A stretch of DNA of 21,098 bases from Lutibacter sp. (GCA_021647265.1 JAKIVA010000044.1:1-21098), one strand, 5' to 3'. Positions 9,801 through 16,466 are shown, counted from the stretch's first letter. Program-made: numbers and translations. The notes: generated from the letters alone by a model not told the origin.

Positions 9801-9952
9801 AATGCAGCAACATCAGGAGGTTGTACACTTGGGTTCCCTATAATTTGAGAAGCCGTATACATATTTGAGTTTAGATTATCTCCATAATAATCTTGAGAAA
9901 ACCCCGTGAAACTAATACATATTAGGGAGATGATGGTTAAAGTATTTTTCAT
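6806..9952 (-). CDS. SpvB/TcB-like RHS shell protein
   Basis: This protein has 1048 residues. Its signal peptide ends near TGFSQ (residue ~20), so it is Sec-exported. The N-terminal part (IPIYEISAGSMIVPISLSYN, then VGLNWSLNAGGMISR) is the motif set seen at the start of SpvB/TcB-like and Bacteroidota RHS proteins. Long YD-type beta repeats follow, including YEYDEFNRL near the C-terminus. It lacks the RHS-associated core and the variable C-terminus; those are in the next gene, 2 nt downstream. The pair therefore resembles a split cage, as TcB and TcC form in ABC toxin complexes. It is the first gene of the minus-strand operon. No strong TAnnTTTG box is visible just upstream. The function as half of a toxin-carrying shell is an inference from family knowledge. 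Confidence 0.85.
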   Translation of the reverse strand: MKNTLTIISLICISFTGFSQDYYGDNLNSNMYTASQIIGNPSVQPPDVAAFQKVNFVPVTNYTGRTNISIPIYEISAGSMIVPISLSYNSSGVKVADMASSVGLNWSLNAGGMISRMIKGMSDFTVPHDPGNVTPSMTPSGWLGHFHPSLDMTYTTNIYNDSEPDLFSVNAPGLSTKYTHSRTYAANPDYLGRISIYSNAEAIELEPQGNIINETIGLVTKNYLNDYTGTYNDIISFGLTNVEITSMSGVVYNFATPDLSRYHGNTYTDNILYKLESYRLDKMFDPSTNQIINFEYEQYSNYFYDEIDSGVTTYGNGTYLGFNSTKKTHTVYPYTQRLKRILFDKGEVEFIYGLNRLDNTGDKALTEIKVKDQNGNIIKHVKFDYTYFQSSIESSTPQSKRLRLDKVFEVDANLNELPGYTFQYDTTFEMPPRSSYAHDYLGYNNGSYSSLISVPTPKYYFKYSNDPFNKYLDISPFYDASAIELTGNFSLEANEDYAKAYSLTKITYPTGGTNDYEYEINEFYHKSVNKLGGGIRIKSQSLDDGKGNVQIFDYEYTSGSIGKFPTFAVIEGSLSNNPTTLSELVSSMGIDTFMSPHSQIEFTQGSFVGYQKVTIKNRVNNGSKVYFYKSPTSSNYSFANIKPIIEYDNLHSESVDWVAYTSPSLFADRDFLRGKITYEQVYNKVGELRLEKIYTYTQKDFSTISLEFLNKSSSHPLDNCYYDNGEYKLNEGKCGGYLEKIDIPIARDLLTTVITKDYQSDKIVYTQGGNENVPYTFQTVQKYFYDTKLPLVLLEEKRVMNSHISDWDIQDNTQDYDQISDEYDDRVFKAITYPLTGEEDGMQNADIISNLPYANELITLNKLSTPLTIEFKNKDREVIAKEDHYYNDFGSVIGLENIHFMSRDGSTTESELITKRDIKGRITEYKKKNGVYVSRIYGYDSNYLIAEVVNSTELNTLLKLQNIQTPFNQDTTANADNIRTMMSELREVMPEAQITSYTYTPLIGVTSITDPRGETIYYEYDEFNRLIQVKDAQLNILSKNEYHYKNQQ

Positions 9953-9997
9953 AGATTTTAAATAAAATTTAACAAAATTTCTAATTGGTTTTAAATA

Positions 9998-10051
9998 TTA
10001 TTTGACAATAAGTAATGCCACAACCGCAATTGGCAGTAATAGTTTTTTCAT
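9998..10051 (-). CDS. Possible 17-residue hydrophobic micro-ORF or truncated signal peptide
   Basis: ATG at 10049-10051 on the minus strand opens MKKLLLPIAVVALLIVK, then a stop at 9998-10000. It has the look of a signal peptide or of a small membrane peptide: two lysines and then a hydrophobic run. It sits 45 nt upstream of the first RHS gene in the same direction. It may be the dead 5' end of a lost secreted protein, or a leader peptide. There is no further support for translation. Confidence 0.25.
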   Translation of the reverse strand: MKKLLLPIAVVALLIVK

Positions 10052-10212
10052 GTGAATTCGATGATTTAAATTTGAATATATTCGTGTATAGCAATTTTTT
10101 TATTTTAAATAATAATTGTTGAATTTATTCTTTATTAGAAATACACTTGAAAGAATATCTTTTTTAGATTAATTCAACGGGGATAAAATTAAGCATCTTC
10201 TTAAAAGTTTTC

Positions 10213-10229
10213 TTACGGTAAAACCGTAA
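10213..10229. promoter_or_regulatory. Palindromic operator candidate (TTACGGT-AAA-ACCGTAA)
   Basis: This is a perfect 7-bp inverted repeat with a 3-nt centre. Its centre lies 30 nt upstream of the start of the TAAATTTG box, which is roughly where the -33 element of a Bacteroidota promoter should be. The usual TTG of that element is absent. A transcription factor bound here could activate the prepilin operon, or block it. I saw no second copy of the full palindrome in the window. Confidence 0.55.
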
Positions 10230-10250
10230 AAATATTTCTGAAATTGTAAG

Positions 10251-10258
10251 TAAATTTG
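10251..10258 (+). promoter_or_regulatory. Bacteroidota -7 box of the prepilin operon promoter
   Basis: TAAATTTG fits the Bacteroidota sigma-A -7 consensus TAnnTTTG exactly. It lies 23 nt before the ATG at 10282, so transcription would start a few bases after the box and leave a short leader. A matching upstream TTG is missing; the palindrome at 10213-10229 occupies that position. Confidence 0.55.
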
Positions 10259-10281
10259 TGTACTATAATTTTATTTATCTT

Positions 10282-10701
10282 ATGAAGAATAAGCTCAATT
10301 TCACAACTAAAAAATTAAATTCATTCAATCTGCAAGAAATGCTCGTAGTTTTAGTTATTATTGGTATTTTAATATTAATTGCACTTCCAAGTTTGATGCC
10401 TTTAATATCTAAAGCAAAAAGCATTGAAGCTCAAACACAGTTAAAACATATTTATAATACAGAACGCACTTTCTTTTTTATGTACTCGAAATACAGTACA
10501 GATTTTAATGAAATTGGTTTTGAAATACCTAAATCAGTAACTGAAAATGGGAATGCTAATTATGTTTATGAAATTCTTTCTGCAACAAATAACACCTTTA
10601 AAGCAGTAGCGACAGCGGTAACTGATTTTGATGGTGATGGTATATTCAATGTTTGGGAAATTGACCAAGATCAAAACCTAAAAGAAATTATTAAAGATTA
10701 G
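10282..10701 (+). CDS. Type IV prepilin / GspG-like pseudopilin
   Basis: This is a 139-residue prepilin. The leader has 14 residues with several lysines and ends in Ser. Mature residues FNLQEMLVVLVIIGIL match the N-methylation helix with Glu at +5 (E19). The residue before the cleavage site is Ser14 rather than the usual Gly. The globular part ends with DFDGDGIFNVWEID (115-128), an acidic loop that looks like a calcium site, as found at the C-terminus of GspG pseudopilins. I chose ATG 10282. An in-frame GTG at 10258 would add eight residues, but it overlaps the promoter box. It is the first gene of the secretion operon, and a broken copy lies at 1-74. It would be the only pilin subunit encoded in the window. 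Confidence 0.9.
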   Translation: MKNKLNFTTKKLNSFNLQEMLVVLVIIGILILIALPSLMPLISKAKSIEAQTQLKHIYNTERTFFFMYSKYSTDFNEIGFEIPKSVTENGNANYVYEILSATNNTFKAVATAVTDFDGDGIFNVWEIDQDQNLKEIIKD

Positions 10702-10729
10702 TTACTCTGTTATTTCCTTAATTAAAAAA

Positions 10730-11218
10730 TTGCACTTGGAATTCCTTTTAAAAATAACAATCATCTTATCTTTACTGGGTATTACCCTACAAGATTTTAA
10801 AGAGCGTAAAGTTTATGTCTGGCTATTTATACTTTCAGGTTTTTTACTAGGATTTTTACATTTTAATAAGGTTTTTTATCAGTCATTTATATTAACAACA
10901 ATTATAAATTGCAGTATTGTTTTTACTGTTATTTTTGTGCTTTATATATATGCTAAAACAATCTTAAAAAAACCACTCCAAAAGACATTTGGAATGGGTG
11001 ATTTTCTTTTTTTTATTGTGCTAGCCATTGGGTTCCCTATAGCTACATTTTTAGTGCTATTTTCATTTTCATTGCTATTTTCATTAATTCTCTATTTTTT
11101 ATTAAAGCATAAATTAACACTTAAAACAGTTCCTTTAGCTGGATTTCAATCTTTATTTATATGTCTCATTTTTATTGCAAACTGGGTTTTTAACTTCTCT
11201 AATTTGTATACAATTTAA
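10730..11218 (+). CDS. Prepilin peptidase (A24 family), short form
   Basis: This is a membrane aspartyl protease that cleaves the leader of the prepilin encoded just upstream. It has 162 residues and about six hydrophobic segments. The two catalytic aspartates are D22 (in LQDFKERKVY) and D91 (in FGMGD). It lacks the N-terminal cysteine-containing domain of full-length PilD/GspO, which is linked to the bifunctional cleavage/methylation enzyme, so methylation of the new Phe is uncertain. The frame has no ATG before the GMGD motif, so translation most likely starts at TTG 10730. Its stop overlaps the start of the ATPase gene (TAATG). Confidence 0.85.
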   Translation: MHLEFLLKITIILSLLGITLQDFKERKVYVWLFILSGFLLGFLHFNKVFYQSFILTTIINCSIVFTVIFVLYIYAKTILKKPLQKTFGMGDFLFFIVLAIGFPIATFLVLFSFSLLFSLILYFLLKHKLTLKTVPLAGFQSLFICLIFIANWVFNFSNLYTI

Positions 11219-12630
11219 TGGAACATAAATCCTTTCAAATAGAAACTAGTTTATTGCAATTAATAAGCCCAGAACAAGCGTATTCATATCAGATAATTCC
11301 TATTAGTTGTAATACTACATCTATAACTTTTAAAACAACATCCAAAAATACTTTAACTCTAAAACAGGAGCTTCAAATTGTATTAGGGAAAGAGGTTTTG
11401 TTGGTTTCCGAAACTGAAGAGAATCTACGGCAATATCTTGCTAAAAATTACAGAAAAAGTAATGCCATTATTAGTGAATCACTTCATTATTCGGAAGATT
11501 TTTTACTAAAAATAATATTGGAAGCTAAAAATATTGGCAGTAGTGATATTCATTTTGAAATTTTTGAACATACAAGTAGAGTTCGCTTTCGAATTGATGG
11601 AAAATTGATTGAAAAATACGTTATTCCAATTACAGAATATGCAATTATTGTCAATCGAATAAAGATTATGGCAGGGATGGATATTTCTGAAAAGAGATTA
11701 CCACAAGATGGGAGAATTTCAATTGATACAGAAGTGTCTGATTTTGATATTCGTGTTTCGGCATTACCAACCTTATTTGGAGAAAAAATTGTTTTAAGAT
11801 TGTTGTCAAAAGATACCTCCAGCATTCAACTAGAAGCACTAGGATTCACAAAAGAAGAATTAAAAACCTATAGAGAAAGCATAAAAAAACCTAATGGTAT
11901 TATACTTATTTCCGGACCTACAGGATCTGGTAAAACAACCACCTTATATGCTACCTTAAAAGAGATTAATAATGACAACACCAATATACTAACAATAGAA
12001 GATCCTATTGAATATACCCTTGAAGGTATTAATCAGGTACAATTAAAAGAAAATATTGGGCTTAATTTTGCAAGTACATTGAGAACATTTTTACGTCAGG
12101 ATCCCGATATTATTATGGTGGGTGAAATTAGAGATGTAGAAACGGCTAATATGGCAATTAGGGCAGCATTAACAGGTCATTTGGTGTTATCAACCATACA
12201 TACAAATTCTGCTTGGGCAACCATTACACGATTGATTGATATGGGTATCCCTTCATTTCTGGTAGCCAGCACTCTTAATATTAGTGTGGCTCAACGCCTA
12301 GTTAGAAAGTTATGCAATCACTGCAAAAAAGCAGCGAAAATTTCAATTGATTTATTTCCTAAAAATAGTTCATTACCTACTAATTTGAAAAATCATTATG
12401 TTTCTGTAGGGTGTGAAAAATGTTACTATACAGGCTATAGTGGAAGAAAGGCCATTTACGAAATTATCCCAATAAATAAACATTTAACAAATCAAATTAA
12501 AAGCAATGTGTTGGACATTGAAGCTTATTTATTAAAAGAAAAAATACCAACACTGAAGTCCAATGCTTTAGAATTGATACAACAAGGTGAAACTTCTATA
12601 GAAGAAGTGTATACTTTATTAACAGAATAA
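11218..12630 (+). CDS. GspE/PilB-type assembly ATPase
   Basis: This is a 470-residue cytoplasmic ATPase that powers pilus or pseudopilus assembly. Visible motifs are Walker A GPTGSGKT (233-240), Asp box TIEDPIEY (259-266), Walker B IIMVGEIRD (about 298-306), His box LSTIHTN (324-330), and the tetracysteine zinc site C366-x2-C369 and C399-x2-C402. The zinc site marks the GspE/PilB assembly class rather than PilT retraction ATPases. The N-terminal domain is short (about 90 residues before the conserved N2 domain, SSDIHFE at 108). The gene overlaps the peptidase stop by one base and is followed after 2 nt by the secretin. A GspF/PilC gene, which normally partners with this ATPase, is missing here. 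Confidence 0.95.
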   Translation: MEHKSFQIETSLLQLISPEQAYSYQIIPISCNTTSITFKTTSKNTLTLKQELQIVLGKEVLLVSETEENLRQYLAKNYRKSNAIISESLHYSEDFLLKIILEAKNIGSSDIHFEIFEHTSRVRFRIDGKLIEKYVIPITEYAIIVNRIKIMAGMDISEKRLPQDGRISIDTEVSDFDIRVSALPTLFGEKIVLRLLSKDTSSIQLEALGFTKEELKTYRESIKKPNGIILISGPTGSGKTTTLYATLKEINNDNTNILTIEDPIEYTLEGINQVQLKENIGLNFASTLRTFLRQDPDIIMVGEIRDVETANMAIRAALTGHLVLSTIHTNSAWATITRLIDMGIPSFLVASTLNISVAQRLVRKLCNHCKKAAKISIDLFPKNSSLPTNLKNHYVSVGCEKCYYTGYSGRKAIYEIIPINKHLTNQIKSNVLDIEAYLLKEKIPTLKSNALELIQQGETSIEEVYTLLTE

Positions 12631-12632
12631 AA

Positions 12633-14747
12633 ATGATAAAAAAACCATTTACCATAAAATCAGTGTTCCTTATTATTTTAATGGCACTTATTTCAATTCA
12701 ATTAAATGCACAGGAAAATAGATTAGTACAAATAAAATTACAATTAGAAAGCATAACTATTGATTCTCCTGGATTAAATGAAAAAGCAGATATTAATGTA
12801 AGTAATGTGCTACTGGGTGATTTTTTAAGAACTGTTGCAAATGCACATAAAATTAATTTAAACATCAGTTCTGATTTAAATAGCATTATCATCACAAATA
12901 ATTTCTCCAATTCAACGGTATCGGATGTATTACTTTTTGTTTGTAAAGAATTTAACCTAACAATTGATTTCATAGGCAATATATTATCTATTAAAAAAAT
13001 AGATGCCCCTAAAATAATCTTTCAAAGAAGGATTATTCCTATGAGTTTTAATCCTGAAGATAATTTATTTTCTATCGATTTAGAGCAAGACACCTTGTAT
13101 ATAGCTTTTAAAGGGATTACCGATAAAACCAATAAAAATTTGGTTTTTGCACCAGGAATAGAGCATGCAAAATTATCTGCTTATATAAAAGAGATGCCTT
13201 TTGATAGTGCATTGGATAAAATTGCATTTTCAAATAATTTAAGAGTAACCAAAACAAATGATAATTTTTATTTGTTTGAAAAAAAGGATGCTGTGCCTAA
13301 AGCTTTATCAGGAAATATTGATAAAAGAAAAAATAGATCTCAAAAGGGAAACCGTCCTAATTACAATTATAAAATAAAAGATTCAATTAAATATCAGTTG
13401 GATGTTGATTTTGAGAATGTTGAAATTGCAACAGTAATTAGAGATATTGGTTATGATCTTAATCTAAATATGTTTACATCAAGCCCCTTAAAAGATGCTG
13501 GTTTGGTTACCGTTAAAGCTAATAATATTTCATTTAATTTGTTGTTGGATAAACTATTTGAAAACACAGAGTTTACATATAAAAAACAAGAATCAATTTT
13601 TTATTTTGGCAAAAGATCTGATGCTACAATACGAAATACGGTTACAATCCCTTTGTTACACCGTTCTATTGAGATCATGAATAATCAAGGGAACAGACAA
13701 AGAAATACTCTTAGTTCAAACCAAAATAGTGGATTTAACAATTTTAATTCAAATAGTTATCCAAACAATCCTAACAATAGACAAAATTCAAATAATAATA
13801 TTGCCTCTAATTCAAGAACTAGCAATAGTATAACTAATTCAAGTAATCGTAGTAGTAATGAAGGTCTACTCACCGTTTTTCCAAATGAAATTATTAAAGA
13901 TTTGGATATTAAAGTTGACTTGGAATTAAATAGTTTTATTGTAAGTGGTGATGAACAAAAAATAGGAAAATTTGCAAAATTTGTAAATTATATAGATAAG
14001 CCAATTCCTGTAATTACTATAGAAGTAATGATTTTAGAAGTTAATAAGTCTGCAACTGTTGAAACAGGAATTAGTTGGGGTATTGGAGAGGATGTTTCAA
14101 AAACAAAAGGAGCTACGTTTCCTACGACTGATATGACAATTGGCTCAAATGAGATAAATAAAATCATTAGTAAAAATAATGGGTTTGGGTCATTTAATTT
14201 AGGAAAAGTACTCCCTGAATTTTATATGGATATTAAAGCAATGGAAGCTAATGGCGATATAAAAGTACGATCAACACCAAAATTATCAACTTTAAACGGA
14301 CATCGTTCTAGTTTATCCATTGGAGAAACAACTTACTATGTAGTAACAAATCAGAATTATTACGGTTCTCAAATACCACAAGCATCAGAAATAAAAAATT
14401 ACCAGCCCATTGATGCACAATTAGCGATTGATTTAAAACCATTAGTTTCGGGCGATGGTCAAATTACTATGGAAATAAATGTTATCCAATCTAGTTTTAA
14501 TAATAATAAAATTAGTGAAGACGCTCCTCCAGGAATAAACTCAAGAGAATTTACATCCATTGTAAGAGTTAGAGACCAAGAATTAATTGTTTTAGGTGGT
14601 TTAGAAGAAAAAGTTAAAAATGATTCGGGTTCGGGTGTGCCATTTTTAGCTAGAATACCTGTAATAAAATGGTTTTTCAGTAATCGTAAAAGAGAGGATA
14701 GCAAAAAGAAACTAGTAATCTTAATTAAACCTACGGTAATCTATTAA
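12633..14747 (+). CDS. Secretin, GspD/PilQ-like outer-membrane channel
   Basis: This 704-residue outer-membrane channel starts with a signal peptide ending near QLNAQ (residue 27). Three STN/N0-like modules appear in tandem at about 52-122, 152-217 and 254-328. A low-complexity Asn/Ser linker (349-410) comes next, then a short N-domain (IVSGDEQKIGKFAKFVNYID). The secretin core runs from ~456 to the end, with VITIEVMILEVN, RSTPKLSTLNGH, IVLGGLEEK and VPFLARIPVIKWFF. The secretin ring forms the pore for pilus or substrate exit. The gene sits between the ATPase (2-nt gap) and the PilMN-like gene (1-nt gap). The number of STN-like modules is unusual compared with GspD and PilQ, but the borders were judged by eye. 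Confidence 0.92.
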   Translation: MIKKPFTIKSVFLIILMALISIQLNAQENRLVQIKLQLESITIDSPGLNEKADINVSNVLLGDFLRTVANAHKINLNISSDLNSIIITNNFSNSTVSDVLLFVCKEFNLTIDFIGNILSIKKIDAPKIIFQRRIIPMSFNPEDNLFSIDLEQDTLYIAFKGITDKTNKNLVFAPGIEHAKLSAYIKEMPFDSALDKIAFSNNLRVTKTNDNFYLFEKKDAVPKALSGNIDKRKNRSQKGNRPNYNYKIKDSIKYQLDVDFENVEIATVIRDIGYDLNLNMFTSSPLKDAGLVTVKANNISFNLLLDKLFENTEFTYKKQESIFYFGKRSDATIRNTVTIPLLHRSIEIMNNQGNRQRNTLSSNQNSGFNNFNSNSYPNNPNNRQNSNNNIASNSRTSNSITNSSNRSSNEGLLTVFPNEIIKDLDIKVDLELNSFIVSGDEQKIGKFAKFVNYIDKPIPVITIEVMILEVNKSATVETGISWGIGEDVSKTKGATFPTTDMTIGSNEINKIISKNNGFGSFNLGKVLPEFYMDIKAMEANGDIKVRSTPKLSTLNGHRSSLSIGETTYYVVTNQNYYGSQIPQASEIKNYQPIDAQLAIDLKPLVSGDGQITMEINVIQSSFNNNKISEDAPPGINSREFTSIVRVRDQELIVLGGLEEKVKNDSGSGVPFLARIPVIKWFFSNRKREDSKKKLVILIKPTVIY

Positions 14748-14748
14748 A

Positions 14749-15945
14749 ATGTTAAGAAACCTTTTGAAATATTGTAAGTACGGTTCATTATATGCTGCTA
14801 TTGAACATCAAAGTAATGATGAAAATGAGCAGTTCGCTCTTTTAGTATTAAAAAAGGAAAAAAATGAATTTAAAATTGAGACTCAAAAACTATTAGAGTC
14901 TTTAAAAGAAGTTGCTGAAACCATCAATAAAGATCAACATCTTTATTTAATTGTAAATAACAATCAGGTACTCTCTAAATCAATTCAGAAAGAGTTAAGT
15001 GAAGATAAAGTAGTACAAAAGAGTTTTCCAAATATTAAGATTTCAGATTTTTATTATGAGATTGTTCAGCTTGAAGAAAGTACTTATATCTCTATTTGCA
15101 GGAAAGAGTATATAGAAAAACTAATTAATGACTATAAGCAAAACAACATAAATATTATAGGGTTTACTCTCGGGAATAATAGTGCGACACATCTATTATC
15201 TTTTATAGAAAAAACAAACTTTTCAACCAGTAATACTATAATATCTATAGGTAAAAATCAACTAAAATCAATTGATTTAAATGATAGAATAGATGAAACA
15301 TCATATGTAATCAACGGAATTGAAATCTCAAATACATACATATTAGCTTTAGCAAGTGTTATTGCTTATTATACAAATAGCACTAGTACATCCAGTAATT
15401 TTAAAAATTATAATGTTTCTATATTAAAATATTATACCCAGAAACGTTTTTTTAGTTTGGGTCTAAAAACAGGGTTAGCTTTACTTTTTATCTCCCTCTT
15501 AATAAATTTCTTATATTTTGATTTTTATAATAAAAAGATTGAAAATTTAACTCAAAAAACACAAATTAACCAATCTCAGAAAGAGCAATTACTTTTACTA
15601 AATAGTGAATTAAGCAGTAAAAAGAAATTGGTAGGTGACATTATTAATTCTACAGCTTCTAAAACATCGCTTTATTTTGACCTGATTGGTTTGATTGTTC
15701 CTAACACTATTTTGTTAGGTTCTATGAAATATCAACCTATTTTAAAAAATATTGAAGAGCAAAAAAAGATAGTTTTAAATTCACAAACTCTTTTTATAAA
15801 AGGTTCTTCTTCTAATAGTAAAAATTTTTCAACTTGGATTAAAAATCTTGAAAATTTCGATTGGATAAACTCCGTTGATATTGTAGATTATGGTATAGGC
15901 AAAAAAACGAATACAATGTTTGAACTTAGAATTGTATTAAAATGA
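14749..15945 (+). CDS. PilM-PilN / GspL-like inner-membrane fusion protein
   Basis: This 398-residue protein has a cytoplasmic N-terminal part (about 1-230) that looks like a degenerate actin-like PilM/GspL domain (TIISIGKNQLKSIDLNDR). One membrane helix follows at about 236-257, then a coiled coil (258-292) and a periplasmic PilN-like domain. Position and architecture support the call more than motifs do: it follows the secretin by 1 nt and precedes a PilO-like gene with an ATGA overlap, the order of pilM-N-O or gspL-M sets. It would link the cytoplasmic ATPase to the periplasmic parts of the machine. I see no clear ATP-binding motif in the N-terminal domain. It could also be called GspL. 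Confidence 0.7.
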   Translation: MLRNLLKYCKYGSLYAAIEHQSNDENEQFALLVLKKEKNEFKIETQKLLESLKEVAETINKDQHLYLIVNNNQVLSKSIQKELSEDKVVQKSFPNIKISDFYYEIVQLEESTYISICRKEYIEKLINDYKQNNINIIGFTLGNNSATHLLSFIEKTNFSTSNTIISIGKNQLKSIDLNDRIDETSYVINGIEISNTYILALASVIAYYTNSTSTSSNFKNYNVSILKYYTQKRFFSLGLKTGLALLFISLLINFLYFDFYNKKIENLTQKTQINQSQKEQLLLLNSELSSKKKLVGDIINSTASKTSLYFDLIGLIVPNTILLGSMKYQPILKNIEEQKKIVLNSQTLFIKGSSSNSKNFSTWIKNLENFDWINSVDIVDYGIGKKTNTMFELRIVLK

Positions 15946-16466
15946 AATTAAAACAAAAAAATAGTATTTTATTAGTTGGCTTCCTACTTTTAGTTTGGAT
16001 AGCTTACGTATTTTCATTTTCTAAAACACTAGAAGCCAAACAAAGATATAATGAACTAAAACAAGAGGATGAATTATTCACCTCTGCATCTCAAAATATT
16101 TATAGTTTAAAACAACAAGATGCATATTACAACTCTATATTAAGTAAACATCAAATTTCTACAGAAAGTTCATTTCAAAGTAATTTGTTAAATACTTTGA
16201 ATGTGTACTCTCAAGAAAATAAACTAAAAATTATTGGCTTTAAAGACTCTCATCTTTTCCAGCTTAGCAACAATGCGATACAAGAAACATACATATTTAC
16301 TGTTGAAAGTAATTATAATTCAATTGTAAAGCTCATTTATGAATTAGAACAACATCATAAATTCGGAAAAATTATTTCTGTAGATTTTGAAAAGAAAAAG
16401 AATTATAAAACATTCAATAAATTTTTACAGTGTACCATTTTTCTTCAAAAGGTTTCTCAAGAGTAA
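15942..16466 (+). CDS. PilO/GspM-like inner-membrane protein
   Basis: This 174-residue protein has a short cytoplasmic N-terminus (MKLKQKN), one membrane helix (about 9-27), a coiled coil with KTLEAKQRYNELKQEDE, and a small periplasmic alpha/beta domain (YIFTVESNYNSIVKLIYELE). This is the layout of PilO and GspM, which pair with PilN/GspL to form the alignment complex. It overlaps the upstream gene by 4 nt (ATGA) and is the last gene of the plus-strand operon. No PilP/GspC-like gene follows: the next gene is the convergent coupling-protein gene, 52 nt away. Confidence 0.7.
   Translation: MKLKQKNSILLVGFLLLVWIAYVFSFSKTLEAKQRYNELKQEDELFTSASQNIYSLKQQDAYYNSILSKHQISTESSFQSNLLNTLNVYSQENKLKIIGFKDSHLFQLSNNAIQETYIFTVESNYNSIVKLIYELEQHHKFGKIISVDFEKKKNYKTFNKFLQCTIFLQKVSQE

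Larger units (their letters stand above)
9953..10281. other. Divergent intergenic region between RHS and pilus operons
   Basis: This stretch of about 330 bases separates two divergent operons. It contains a 17-codon minus-strand mini-ORF (9998-10051), a first TAAATTTG box (10067-10074), an inverted repeat (10213-10229) and a second TAAATTTG box (10251-10258) at a suitable distance from the prepilin start. I found no convincing promoter for the leftward RHS operon. The best match upstream of 9952 is an AAATTTTG sequence on the minus strand, which lacks the first T of the consensus. Confidence 0.5.

Noticed and set aside
1809..9952. Type VI or type IX secretion for the RHS proteins
   Set aside because: Both proteins have Sec signal peptides and no PAAR or T6SS genes are nearby; I saw no T9SS C-terminal sorting domain at either C-terminus.
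10258..10281. GTG start giving a prepilin 8 residues longer
   Set aside because: The GTG overlaps the TAAATTTG promoter box, and a normal ATG with a basic leader follows at 10282.
11550..11825. 91-codon minus-strand reading frame within the ATPase gene
   Set aside because: It is antisense to conserved GspE sequence.
12698..14704. Short frames on both strands within the secretin gene
   Set aside because: They are shadows of the secretin; no start context or recognised motif.
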